Assembly (NCBI GenBank): GCA_963930655.1
Contig: OZ005604.1
Location: 7,450,001 to 7,514,000 of the forward strand
Reading direction: 5' to 3'
DNA: 64,000 nucleotides
From: Myrica gale
Taxonomy: Eukaryota; Streptophyta; Magnoliopsida; Fagales; Myricaceae
In this document: piece by piece, positions 12,474-23,469 of the stretch
Numbering within the stretch: position 1 is the stretch's first letter
Layout of the letters: each line of letters opens with the position of its first letter
Notes under the pieces: model-generated
What the model saw: only the letters and a program-made list of their open reading frames with translations
The model's database searches: none
Told to the model about the DNA's origin: nothing
Made by a program: the position numbers and the translations under genes

Positions 12474-12790
12474 ATTCTGGCAGTGACTGTGAGATTCATC
12501 CAGAAAAATGCAGAGGAAAAGAAAGTGTCCTTTAATCCAAGACCATATTTTAGATTGTTCATCAACTGGCTGCTGGACCTGAGTTCACTGGATCCTGTTG
12601 TTGATGGTGCAAACTTTCAGGTATGAATGGTTATCATTTGGTTTTCACTGTAGCCTACATGATTCTCTGATTGATGCTGTCTGTTGCAGATTTTGGCTGC
12701 GTTTACAAATGCATTTCATGCTTTGCAGCCCCTTAAAGTGCCTGCATTCAGGTTGGCAAGGTGGATTTTTTTCATTAATGGTCAGATGGT
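12474..12790 (+). pseudogene. NOT1: Captured NOT1 (CCR4-NOT scaffold, CNOT1) fragment, two exons
   Basis: NOT1 is the scaffold of the CCR4-NOT mRNA deadenylation complex. The first exon (12474-12620) lies between a CAG acceptor and a GTATG donor. It reads ILAVTVRFIQKNAEEKK, then FNPRPYFRLFINWLLDL and DPVVDGANFQ. The second exon starts at 12690 after TTGCAG and reads ILAAFTNAFHALQPLKVPAF, then diverges and resumes near INGQM. This order and spacing match the conserved region of plant NOT1, with a small internal deletion after PAF. Exon-intron boundaries are kept, so DNA rather than cDNA was captured. Only a tiny part of a protein of over 2000 residues is present. Confidence 0.9.
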
Positions 12791-12885
12791 AGGATTTTTT
12801 TCCTCACTTTTTCTCTCTGTGTGGATTTGGTTTTGTTGGTTGAATGTCATGGTGATATTGATGGTGTTGGATCTTGTTTGTCTGC

Positions 12886-13330
12886 AGAGAAAGTTGTGAG
12901 GAAAAAGAATTCATCTCCGTTGGAGTCTAGGGCCTCAATTACATGGTATGATTTTCCCAAACAATATAGAAAATATCTTTTATCTGGTATGTTGGTTTCT
13001 GAATTTGGTTGGGAGAATGTTGGTGTTTTGATTCCATTACTCTTTTTGGGATATTGGAAATTTATGGTGCTGGGCTTGAATATTTTCGTAATTAAGAAAC
13101 ATTTTATTATTTTTAACCTGCAGGCACGCCATGATTCTCTTAGATCTTTACCTCCGTTGCCAGCTCCTTCTGCACCTAAGCCTTACCAAAGAAGGATATA
13201 GGTGCAGCGAGCCAGTCTCACCTGTTGCAACACCAGCAAGCCAACCACAAAAGCTTTTGCTTGGAATACGCTCTTGGGGATGGCAATGTTCGAAAGTTAG
13301 AAACATGTCCAATAGGAGATTCTTTTGAAG
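12886..13330 (+). other. Unrecognised exon-like segments downstream of the NOT1 piece
   Basis: After a CTGCAG acceptor near 12888, a short exon reads KVVRKKNSSPLESRASITW and ends at ATG/GTATG. After CCTGCAG at 13124, another reads ARHDSLRSLPPLPAPSAPK and stops at 13200. Splice-like edges and codon-like content suggest capture from one or more further genes. I cannot name the sources. Confidence 0.4.
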
Positions 13331-13802
13331 CTTGTAATTATCACTTATTACAGTCTATTCTTAATTTGTAAAGATTTTTGTGTTTGTTGTAAAATATTAT
13401 TGATCAATAATTAAGTATATTTTGTTTTATTATTATTTTTCTTTAAGTTTTTATATCTAATTAATTATGATTATTAAAATAAATTTGTATTACCGATCTA
13501 AAAAACATGTATAGGAAAATATAGGAAAAAATTAGTGATGATTTAGAAATGTTGGCAAAAAAAAGTTGAAACCTGTAGCGGCAGTCATCGACGGTTGCTA
13601 TAGGAGGCATCTGATCGCCGCTATAACCCTATAGCGGTGGTCAACTCAAGTCTATAGCTGCGAAAAAAATCGCAGTCACGGTTGGGCCTATAGCGACGGT
13701 TGTGACCTCCGCGATAGAGCAACGGTCATCACCAGCGTTTGCTAGAACCGCTGCTATAGGATATTCCGACGATGATATAGCGGCGGTTTTTTTGTAGTGC
13801 AT

Positions 13803-15299
13803 TGTGCTACAATACTTATTCTAATGTAGTTTAGGAACAAATAATTTATATTTTTCATGCCCATAAGTCCATCCCTCCAAATTTGGACATTTAAAACATA
13901 AAAACAAAAATGAATCAAATACTCAAAAACAATACATCAAGCAGTAAAAACGTAGTTGGGATAGATTTTCGTTTGAAAGCATCTTTAGAACGTTTTTAAA
14001 TTTGCATGCATCTCCATCTTTAAAATATACTTACATTCACATGCACATTGAAAACAAAACTTGAAAATCACTATCTTTACACTTCTAGTGGCCATTGGCC
14101 AATACACAGTTATGCCCTGTGTGTGAGGGTTGGCGATACCAAGATCTCGACTCCATTCTCGTGGCCATCAATCCCCACATACCATACTAAATTGTTCTCT
14201 TCACACTTTAGCAATGGTTCCATTACACATTCGTTTATATAATGTCAAAATATTTTAAAATATTTACATGTAAGGACTAGGATCCTCTGCAATTTTTTTA
14301 CCCGAATTATAAAATAAAATTCAAAGAGAGATACTCACAACCTGTAGACTATATCGTAGAATTCATATTGTCTGAAACACATCATGGATGTGTGGTGGTG
14401 AAAAGGTAATAGCTTTTGTGTAAGAAAAGTTCTCTGGCACTAGATCACAATCTTTGTCAAAAAGTCAAAAGTTGAATCTTGATATGATCTTCATGACTGA
14501 ATGAGAAATTGATTTCGGTTGAGGAAGGAGATGACCTTTTCATCTTGATATACTTGTGGTAGGGCTTTAAGAGGTGGCTGCTATTTATTTTCTTCAAACT
14601 CAAAAGAAAGTGTGGTACTTAGAGAAAAGTCAAGGATTTTCATAATTCTTAAGGCTGGTAGCAAATAAGTGTTCAAAGACATGTTAGGTTAGCTTCTCTT
14701 TGATTTTTGATGGGTGTACTTGTTATAATAAGGATCGGGCCTTTTCTTTTAGGTTTTGAAGTGAGAAAATTTTCATTTAGCCGGCCCTCATTAGAACTCA
14801 ACAAGAAGGATTATGAAACTAAGAATTAGGGCTACAAAAGTACGAAAGGAACAAACTTCTAAGATAAAATATACTTTGAACTCTCTAATTTTAGGAGATT
14901 TGACACTTTGCATCCCCTTCTATTATTTTTTTATTACATTACACCCACCAACTATTGGTTTTAGATACTTTATACCCTCTATAAAAAAAATTATGTTAAT
15001 TTAGATAAAATAATTTTTTAAACTTGTGAAATGACAATTTTGTCCTCATAATTTGTTTGTGGCGACCATGTTATGAATGTAATTTCGTATATTTGGAGGC
15101 CAAAAAATTACTTTTGAAAACTTTTGTGCAAAGTATCTGAAATTAAAAATTGTGGGGTGCAATGTAGTAAAAAAATAATAATATAGGGATGCAAAGTGAC
15201 AAGAACTATATGGTTGGATGACAAAAGAGTGTATTTATTCTTAAAATTAAATAAACTAATATCTGCTTATCTCAAGACACCGGTATATTCTTCGAGATC
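13803..15299. other. Intergenic sequence with MITE family 1 copy
   Basis: No gene recognised. ORFs such as 14048-14242 show no family features. A long MITE family 1 copy occupies 14855-15243. The rest is AT-rich, with runs of T/A and no clear repeats. Confidence 0.5.
14855..15243. mobile_element. MITE family 1, longest copy
   Basis: The left end AAAATATACTTTGAACTCTC is mirrored by AAAAGAGTGTATTTATTC at the right. Internal lines such as GACACTTTGCATCCCC and GGGATGCAAAGTGAC are also mirrored. It is related to 3436-3697 and 9699-9910. Confidence 0.6.
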
Positions 15300-15316
15300 A
15301 TGTAGGAGGACTGCAA

Positions 15317-17567
15317 GTAAACTTAGATCCAAGTTCAAAAGCCCCTAATATTTCTCTCTCACCTCTCTGGTTTCTCCCCTCAGCGGTGCCCCTAAGGAGG
15401 AGGGGGGAGGTCCTCCTCCTTCACCCCCTCCTCCTTTTTTCTTCTCCTTTTCCTCTCCCCCACTTCTCTCTTCCCTGGGTTTCCCTCTGGTCCGGCTGTT
15501 GGTGGTGTGGTTGGGTGTTGTTTTGGTTTTCTCTTGCAGGTGGTATCCCGATGGTTTTCGGTGCTTTCCGTCTCCGTTGGACACGCACGCGCCGGCTCGT
15601 TGGCATCAACTCGTCGAGACCGTTGCAGCACCGTTTCGCCAGCGGCGAGACGATGACGCGTCTTCCCACACGCTGAAAGGATCCCTAGTGCTGACGTGGG
15701 TGGCAAAAGCCATGCGTGGGATGATAGGTGCCGAGATGAGGCGCCAAGGACCCACATGGGCACTCATGACATGCCCACAGCGCGCGCAGTGACAACACCG
15801 CAGCCATGCCATGGCACCAGCGCGCGCCCGCGCAAGCTAGGCGCCCCAGCGCCCCTGACAAGGCATGGCGCCTCACCAACGCCCATGCCTGGCATGCCAG
15901 CCAGCCGGCCACAGACCTGCCATGACAGCACATGGCCTCGCCCATGGCCTTGCCATGACACGGCGCAGCAGAAAGTCCTTGGCCACCAGCCAAGCCAAGC
16001 AGCAGCAGCGAGCAAGCAGACAAAGGAGTGCCATGACACCGGATGGCCACCACCAGTGGTGGAGCACCACCACCCCTACCGGTACTTGGTGGGGAATGGA
16101 AGAGGAAGGTCACAGGACCCGGAGGAGCATCACCACCCATGGTGGTGCAAGCGGCGGCGGCGCCACCGTGGACGGCGGCGGACGACGGCGAAATCCCTGC
16201 ATTAATGGAGGTATCATAGGGATTGCTTTCCTTAACTGTTAGGATTGAATAAATCATATCTTCTGGATTTAGGGATCCTTTCCTAAACTCTAGAAGATTC
16301 CTTTCCTTTATGTTCTTGTTATATTAGACATGTAATATCAAATCTGCTTGATTCAAGAGATTTGATTTAGAGTTGATTGAGATTTGATTTGATTTGATTG
16401 AGTCCATTAGGGTTTGTAAGCTCCTAAGGATGTCTATATAAACACCCTTAGGAGCATTAGAGTCATTCATTCAGAGAGAATAGAGTCTTGGAGAGCCAGA
16501 GAGCTTTTGGGGTGGGATTTGGCCAAGCATAGGCACGTATATGCTAAGTCGGTGTTAAGACTAATAACCTTCTCACTTGGGATTCATTCTAGGCTAATAA
16601 CCTAGTTTGGGTACCTGTTCTTGGGCTAATTAACCCTTGATCGGGATTGTTCTTGTATCTTGTGGTTCTTGGGCTAATTAACCCTTGACCACATTCTTCG
16701 TGTTCATCAATAAATATCTCTAGTATTCTCCATTTTGTGTGTGTTAGATCCTATTTGCAACGCTCGTGTGTTAATTGAAACGGTTCGGGAGGATCGATTG
16801 TGGTGTTGGAGCGGATCGCTTGGCGGGAGTTGTAGTTTTATGGCGGCCTAGACCGGGGTTCCTAACACACGCGCCCCACGCGCGGCGCGTGGATCTGACG
16901 CGCCGCCGCTTGTCGCCGCGCGTGCGGCCTCTTCCGACGCCCAATCTCTGTTTTTCTTTCCATATTTGGCCTCTCTGGGTCCTTGTGCATCTTTTGGGCC
17001 GTGGCTCTCAACCTCCCGCCACCCAGCGCCGCCGCCTCTGCCGCCGCGTCTCTGGCCAGAGCTTTCCCGGCTCTCCCCGGGACCGCCAATAAACCCGTTT
17101 GGGTCTGCCCCTTTGTTTCGGGCTTGTGTGCTACTCTATTGTCGCCCGTTTGGGCCCGCCCCTCTGTTTAGGGCTTGTGCTTTGTTGTGTTTTCGCCCGT
17201 TTGGGCATGCCCCTCTGTTTCGGGCTTGTTGTTGGTTTTGGTCCGTCGTCGTCTGTCCGCCCCTTCCGTGGGCTTATCCGAGCCCTTGTGGCTTTCTTCC
17301 GACCCTTTGTTGGGTCTCGCTACGCGTCCTTTGTGGCGCTTTACCGGCTTGTCCAGGTCCTAGTAGCTTTGCCTACTATGTCCGGCCATCACTCCCTCTG
17401 CCCTGCATGGAGTATATAGTGGTTCCTCTGATCCGTCCGAGGGTCTTGCTGGTTTTCTCTGTCCCGTCCGTCTTGTTGTCCTTTTTATTCTGTTGTCCGT
17501 CCTGTTGTCGTTTTTTCCGTTCTGTGTTTTAGTTTTTAATCTATAGGTTCTTTTTTCGAGAAAAAAA
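15317..17567 (+). mobile_element. LINE-like retroposon insertion with 17-bp target-site duplication
   Basis: ATGTAGGAGGACTGCAA stands at 15300-15316 and again at 17568-17584. The inserted DNA ends with a short A-run (CGAGAAAAAAA) just before the second copy. A long exact duplication plus a 3' A-tail is the signature of target-primed insertion by LINE machinery. The insert is far more GC-rich than its surroundings, with pyrimidine-rich starts (15350-15480). The overlapping ORFs on both strands have no recognisable reverse transcriptase or endonuclease and look like composition artefacts. A 631-bp LTR sits in the middle (16237-16867). It could be a non-autonomous LINE passenger or a retroposed chimeric transcript. 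Confidence 0.7.
16237..16867 (+). mobile_element. LTR (solo, TGTTAGGA...TCCTAACA), with TATA promoter
   Basis: Perfect 8-bp terminal inversions TGTTAGGA (16237) and TCCTAACA (to 16867) bound a 631-bp sequence. It contains CTATATAAACACCCTTAGGA near 16434, a core promoter as in copia LTRs. GGGCTAATTAACCCTTGA is duplicated near 16623 and 16670. Flanking 5-mers (TTAAC, CACGC) do not match, so simple solo-LTR formation is not proven. It lies inside the LINE-like insertion. Confidence 0.7.
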
Positions 17568-17584
17568 ATGTAGGAGGACTGCAA

Positions 17585-18540
17585 CATTAAGGCAATAAGG
17601 CGTGTAGCTTAGTGACCTGGATAATGGGCCTAATTAATAGCAAACGACGGGTAGTCTAGATGGTCCTTTAAGCATGGGTCAATTGCATATCTTGATTTAG
17701 GGTCTACATTGTCCATTAAGCTCAATGGTAAAAGTGCATCTCTTGAAGCTTAGAAAAAAAGAAAGAAAAGAAGTCCATCTCTTGAAGACATGCAAACATG
17801 AAATACTGATAGGACTGCACACATAAGAAGAAAAGGTCTTCAAATGAAGCAGTTGCTATTCAACGAAAGATAGAATGAAAAAGTAAAAAAGTAAAAAAAA
17901 AATTAGAGAAAAAGTAAGGAGGGAGAATAAAAAAGTAAGAGGTTGTTCGGTGATGAAGTATTTTGAGAATTTTTTGTGTTTTGAGAATTTTTAGGTGATG
18001 TTAATTTTATTGGCATGCGTGCAATAGTTATTTTTAAGTGATGTTAAAAAATATGTTCGGTTTGTGTATTCTCAGGATTCAAAAAATCCTGAGAATTTAA
18101 AAATACCGAACAAGCCCTAAGTGAAAAAGTTAGTAAAAATGAAAAGAAGTTAGAAAAAAAAAGTAAGGAGAGAGAATGAGAATGCAATGATGTTAAAATT
18201 TTAGTGTACACAAGCGCCATCACAAAACCAGAACCTGCAAGTCGAGAATCATTTTTGCTCTGAACCCCTTTTTAGTTTCTCAACCATCCTAATACATAGA
18301 GAAGGTAAGCAAGGCCCTGTCTAAAGTAACGAGTTGAGAGTTTGTATTTTTTATCAATTGTTATTTGTGATATGTTTTTATCAGGAAAATTATTCCACCA
18401 TTAAGCTACCTATCTTTTAGTCTATATTAATTTTCGTTCAGTCCGACCCATTTTTAAATACTCCAACACATTTTTCACAATGTTTTTTTTTTCCATCCAA
18501 ATAGAGACAATTTATTAAATTTGTTTTTTTAAAATTACTT
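17585..18540. other. Intergenic, A/G-rich, with one MITE
   Basis: No gene seen. Poly-purine AGTAAAAAAG-type stretches (17875-17940 and 18125-18180) flank a MITE at 17940-18119. A tRNA D-arm-like string near 17716 (AAGCTCAATGGTAAAAG) does not extend into a tRNA. Confidence 0.5.
17940..18119. mobile_element. MITE family 4 (GGTTGTTCGGT...ACCGAACAAGCCC)
   Basis: The left GGTTGTTCGGT is mirrored by ACCGAACAAGCCC. The internal TTTTGTGTTTTGAGAATTTT and GGCATGCGTG are shared with the copy at 30191-30374. It is non-coding. hAT or Harbinger origin is possible but not settled. Confidence 0.65.
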
Positions 18541-19290
18541 TGGACTATGGGAGCGCAAGCCCCGGCTCCGTCCTTTTAAATTTGACTGTTAAAACTAACA
18601 GACAATCGGGGACATTTTTACTTTAGAAAGATATTTTATACTTTGTTGACTAATTGAGGGCAGAAATATCTTTTTTCTGTTAATTTCAACTGGTCAATTT
18701 AATAGTAGCGGGCAAATCACCCAAAATTGAAGCATTCAATGTGGAGAAATTGAAAGATAGAAATGTAAATCAGTACCCTATGCTTTAGTGTGTGTACTTT
18801 CCCCTGAAAAGAATATACATGTCACACTTGAAGGAACAACAATATATTTCATATAATCATTACAGTTACTTGAAAATGGAAAAAGTTTGAAACTTTTTAT
18901 GTTGTTTAAAAAATAAAATTTGCACTAGACCTTGGGAGCGCAAGCCCCGCTCCGGCTCTCCGCTTTTGAATTTTTTTCCGTTAAAACTAACGGAAAAAGA
19001 AGAATAAGACATTTTTACCTTAAAAAAGACGTTTATACTCTATTGATTAATTGAGGGCAAAAATGATTTTTTTTTCTTAGTTTTAACTAATCCAATGGGA
19101 ATGTGCAAATAGCCGAAAATCGAAACTTTCAATATAACAAAATTAAAAAATGAGAATGTTAAGTTTCAGTATTTCATACTTTACTTTCCCCTAAAAGGAA
19201 TTTATGGATCACACTTGAAGATACAACAATATAGTTCATTTAATCATTACAGTTGCTGGAAAATGAAAAAAAAGGGTTTGAAACTTTGTA
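18541..19290. repeat. Diverged tandem duplication, two units of about 370 bp
   Basis: Unit 1 (about 18541-18905) and unit 2 (about 18928-19290) share GGGAGCGCAAGCCCCG, GTTAAAACTAACGG/AC, ACTTTCCCCTAAAAGGAAT-like and ATAATCATTACAGTT landmarks in the same order. A third partial landmark, CTATGGGAGCCCGATCCCC, follows at 19447. No coding potential; the origin is unknown but probably transposon-derived. Confidence 0.75.
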
Positions 19291-20411
19291 TGTAAATAGC
19301 TTGTCAACCCTATTGTTTCAAGAGTCTCAACCATTGTTTTCAGGTGATAAAGGAAACAGAGGCGAATCCAGGGGTGGGCGGCCGCCACCCATTGGACCGA
19401 CAAAAAAACAATAATACATGTAAATTTTTTTTATAAGTTGGTATGGACCTATGGGAGCCCGATCCCCATAGGCCCAGGCCAATCCTGGTTTTGTGTTTTT
19501 TTGGGTCGATTAAAGCTTCAGTGAGTGATAGTTGAGGAAGCGAACATTTGCAGTGTTTTGGAATATAGCAGCGGTGCTGCTATTTTGATCGCAAGAAAGA
19601 CAGCGGTGCTGAAAATGGGCCGCCCAATTCTTTCCTGACGGGTTTGGATCGAGTTTTCCGCAAAAATGGTGGACTATTCTCAAGCCCGTTTTGAATGACG
19701 AAGTGAATAATAATTAATTTTTGACATTTTTTTAGTCTTTTTAAAAAGTGAGCTTTTTGTTAGGTTTATACATGTATAGGCCTTATTCAAATGAAAGTTA
19801 AAAAAATTTGCAATTTTTTACGACATTTGATCATCGTAGTACATGCCTTCAAGTTCTAATATGCAGCGATGGACTCGAATTCTCGTAGTTTCTTTCCTCA
19901 ATCCTTTTCATCTATCATATGGACACATTCACGTCTGCCTGCATTAATATACCAAAAATACAAGTTAACAATTTGCGAAATGGTAAACTTTTTGCATTTT
20001 CCAACCAATGGTTTGAGTATGTGATGAACTCAAAGCAGATTGTCATCAAATTACAGCCAGAAGGAACTTTTCCTCTGTCGAACGAATAAATTTATCAAGA
20101 GGCTCTTGGTACATGGAATGACTGCATATGATCAGCTTGGAACTAATCCATGCTTCCCCTAGGGGGAAAACAATTAAAGCTGTGCCAGAGTTCATTAGAT
20201 CAAAGATGATGTCTACTAATAACTATTCTCCGTCCGAAATGGTATACTCTTTATTCGGTAGAAGGTATAAGTGTTTGCCTAAAAGATACCATTATTAGCC
20301 TAATACCGGCCTTTACACACCAAAATTGGAGGCCTATCAGCTACAAGTTTAAAGTTAATGTTATAATTATAATCTTCAGCCTTGATCACGATTCATAAGT
20401 GTTACGGCAAA
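19291..20411. other. Intergenic, no gene recognised
   Basis: It holds the third landmark of the preceding repeat (about 19360-19500, including GGCGAATCCAGGGGTGGGCG). Otherwise it is AT-rich with no support for a gene or a defined element. Confidence 0.5.
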
Positions 20412-21572
20412 TGTTGGCATCACGTGAATATATGTATTATGGGTATTTTTGTACTTTGTGATGATTCTAGAAGATGGAAATGTTGTGCTGAACCGTTGGT
20501 GATCAAAAGTCCTCATTAAGGATTTTCTTGTCTTTTCCTTGGTTTCTAGAAGATGTGAGAAGAGAGCTGAATTTGTTTTCGTTTTTCACGGGTATTCAAA
20601 AACAGATCTGGAAAATTGGAGAAGGGGGCTTCACGCGAGAAATATTTGTCGTTCCTTCAAGATTCTGTTGGTTTCAAGATTGAGTGGGTTCAAGTGTATA
20701 AATCTGATTCGTCTCCTTCTTGATGATGGTGTGCTGATTTCGTGAAGAGCTTCCTTTGGTGTTGATTGAGTTGATGATGAAGATTTAGAGACGATCACCG
20801 GATTTCCCTCATTCGACTTCGTGAAGTTGAAGATTCAGAGGCTCCGAAGGTTTCAACCGTGGCCTTTGATTGTACAAGGTTTGTGCATAGAAATCAAGAG
20901 CCGTTCGAGATCGGGTTTCCTTGGTGGACTTAGAGGTTCTATGTCCAGCTGAAGATTCGGTTTATGGTAAATCGTCTTTGATTCAAGTGTTGTTGCTATG
21001 CTAGGTTAGTCATAGATCACCTTGTAATCAAAAGAAAACTAGTGGATTCGAACGGCCTACGGGCCCGAAGAGTTTTTCTCCTTAAGGACGTTCCTTAGGG
21101 AGTTTCTCTTCGTAACCATTTCCAGTGTTACATTTCTCTTTCATTGATTCTTGCTTTGATTAGTCACTATTTTACTAACCAAGTGTGCTATTTGTGTTGT
21201 GAGTATTCAATCTTGAAATTTGGTAAACATACTCACTGATCTGGTTGGTAAGTGTTCTTTGTGATATTCTGATTTCAGGTTTAAGTATTCAATTGATTGT
21301 GTTTCGTTTGTCTGAAGTTAATCTGAAAAATTGTGTTTCTGTCAGTTGCAGTTTCTTCGGAGTCGCTTGAAGTTTCTTTAAATTCCTCTGTTTTTCAGAT
21401 TTGAGTTTTATAGTGTTTTTATCATATGTTCATATTTGATTGGTAATTAGGTATTTGAATATTGTTAACAGTGTGTTTTAAAAAGGAAATAGTTATTTGA
21501 TAATTTTTTAATATACCTATTCACTCCCATCTAGGTATTTTCCGCATAGTTGGGTCTAAATCAGGTTGTTCA
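20412..21572 (+). mobile_element. Solo LTR, copia-type (SIRE-like)
   Basis: It starts TGTTGGCATCACG and ends TCTAAATCAGGTTGTTCA. Near the 3' end it carries ATACCTATTCACTCCCATCT, a form of the widespread plant LTR motif TATTCACCCCCCTCTAGG. The LTR at 56340-57774 (inverted) shares the TGTTGGC start and the AGGTTGTTCA end. Flanking 5-mers (GCAAA, ATAAG) differ and no primer-binding site follows. It is therefore solo or truncated. Confidence 0.65.
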
Positions 21573-22145
21573 ATAAGTTTCAAGAGGCTGATGTGTCTGG
21601 CTCCACATCTTCTGATGCCGAAAGGCCATTGACTTCTTGCTTGCCATCCCATTCACTGTTCTGCACGGAGATTCGGACCTTCTCTGTGACCCAGGACCAA
21701 GCCTTCTCTCATGCTCTAAAATTTTTGTTTAAAAAGGAAGCAAATTAAAGATAAAAGGGACATGAACCTCAAACATGATCATGTGGAAGTGTTTTGCAAA
21801 ATTATTGATTTGATCATTCAAGAGATGAATAATCGGTTCACAGAAGCAAATACAGAGTTACTTCTTTGCATAGCATGTCTTGATCTAAAAAATTCATTCT
21901 CAGCGTTTGATCATGCTAAGTTACATTGTCTCGCTGAGCTTTATCTAGAAGATTTCACAATAGATGATCATTTGATACTTAAAAATCAGCTTAATACCTA
22001 TATTAGAGATGTCAGAAGAAATGTTGTTTTTTCTAGGCTTCAAGATATTGAAGGTCTTACTATGAAGATGGTTGAGACCAAAAATAATACTCTATTTCCA
22101 TTAGAGGTCTTGCATGGTATTGTACATCGAGCAATAAGTTTTTAA
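21573..22145 (+). pseudogene. hAT-type (ZMYM1-like) transposase C-terminal remnant
   Basis: The frame starting near 21762 reads HVEVFCKIIDLIIQEMNNRF, then TELLLCIACLDLKNSFSAFD and ..YLEDFTIDDHLILKNQL. This matches the C-terminal part of the plant hAT-like proteins often annotated as zinc finger MYM-type 1-like. A short in-frame leader (21573-21746) with SGSTSSDAERPL precedes it. The reading ends at a stop before the conserved hAT dimerisation block, and no DDE core or BED/TTF zinc finger is present. It directly abuts the LTR, so it was probably cut by retroelement activity. Role in the live element: DNA cleavage and joining; here it is dead. Confidence 0.75.
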
Positions 22146-23461
22146 AAATATTGAGAACGAAGCAATTTTGCAACATTTTCAGAAGATGCAAAAATGTAGG
22201 ATGCAATTGTCATCTCTCAGTCGTACTACATAGTACGGTACGTGTATTCTATTATTTTTAATGCTTTTAGTCTTTAATTTTCGATATTGTTACTAAGAAA
22301 ATTTTTTACATTACGAAGAAAAAAAATTGTCATTTTGTATTTAAAATTCGACCCCATGAATTTTGATATTGAATCCGCCGCCTAAAGAAAATGTGAGTCC
22401 TCAATGTTTGCACATCTCCCAAAGAAAAAGGATGGAATTCTAATACTAAATTAGAATGCAAAGGAATGTGGGCTGCCTCGTTACTTGTCCAAAATTTGCT
22501 AGTGTTTTTTTTTTCTAAGCCAAAATTTGCTAGTGTTAATGGGATATTTGAGGGTGAAAATTTTGAGTATTGGAGTTTGAGAAATATTATAAAGTAAAGA
22601 TATGTTATGAGAGTTGGTGAAAAAGTAAAGAGAGAGAAGATTTTTAATAAGTATTATAATAATAAAAAATTATATGGTAAATTTTTTATGATTAAACCCA
22701 AATATTTGAGTCACCAAACATACCTTTAAGTCCTACTGTCGGACCAAACTGAGCATTAAAAAAAAAAGATACCTGGAATATGCTGGCAGAGTTTCAAACT
22801 TCAACGTGGCAACTAAAATGTTGTACCCCTGCCTATGAGTCCCACCCTCCAAGAGCAATGATGGGTCAAATTCTTCTTCCACGACCAAGCAACGATTGGC
22901 TGACCGGCTAAATCGAAACATCATTTGTTTAATCACCCCACAATAACGAACATCTTTTTTGAGATTAGTGTTTAGGGTCTGACAGACAAGCTGTACCCAC
23001 CCAGTCAAGAATTGAGGGTGCACTATATGAAGCAGCTCTTCTACCATTGGCTGCCTAACAAAGTGATGTCCTATTAGCTTGCTTGCAAAATGTTAAAAAA
23101 GTGTATTTTACATATCTCTTTGAAGCTCAAATGGGTGGCTTCTGGATGGCCAATTCTTACAAAATAAAACGGAAAGTTTTTTGTTCAATGCGGCCCGGAT
23201 TGTTAATATTATCATCATTCACTATGGCTAATCGTTATTAGCCCATAATTGGACATTCAAGCAAGGCGAGAGAGACTATATTATTATTATTTATTTTAAC
23301 ACTGTATTGGGGCCAAGTAATGATGTTGATACCTATAATAGGAACTATTATTGTATAGGCTAAAGGGGCAAACTTGGGTTGGGGTTCCTCTCCTTTCCAG
23401 CCTATTTGCTGGAAATGCAAGGAACAAAATGCTTTGTTTGTCCTGGTTCGGTTTAGGAACA
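22146..23461. other. Intergenic with inverted MITE and an unrecognised ORF
   Basis: A MITE family 2 copy lies inverted at 22556-22732. Next to it a minus-strand frame (22733-23047) reads MVEELLHIVHPQFLTGWVQL, later FSRSANRCLVVEEEFDPSLL and HRQGYNILVATLKF. Its composition is protein-like and the frame stays open upstream (..LASKLIGHHFVRQP), but I do not recognise it. It may be an exon or remnant of an unknown gene. Confidence 0.35.
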
Positions 23462-23469
23462 GCTGGTCT

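Larger units (their letters stand above)
10118..13799. mobile_element. CACTA (En/Spm) element carrying host gene fragments (Pack-CACTA 1)
   Basis: The element starts CACTACAAAAAAATAGG at 10118 and ends TTTTTTTGTAGTG at 13799. It is flanked by CAT at 10115-10117 and 13800-13802, the 3-bp target duplication expected of CACTA elements. Subterminal zones (10140-10510 and 13565-13790) hold many short units of the TATAGCGGCGGT / CCGCCGCTA type in both orientations, as expected for transposase-binding repeats. No transposase gene is present, so it is non-autonomous. The interior carries exon-like segments, one clearly from NOT1. The same terminal family appears at 44742 and 63020-63090. Confidence 0.9.

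Noticed and set aside
15345-17587. Many long overlapping ORFs on both strands (up to 190 codons)
   Set aside because: All lie in GC-rich retroposed DNA and none shows a protein family; open frames on several strands at once follow from base composition.
17700-17760. tRNA-like string (AAGCTCAATGGTAAAAG)
   Set aside because: Only a D-arm-like stretch is present; no acceptor stem, anticodon arm or T-arm can be paired around it.
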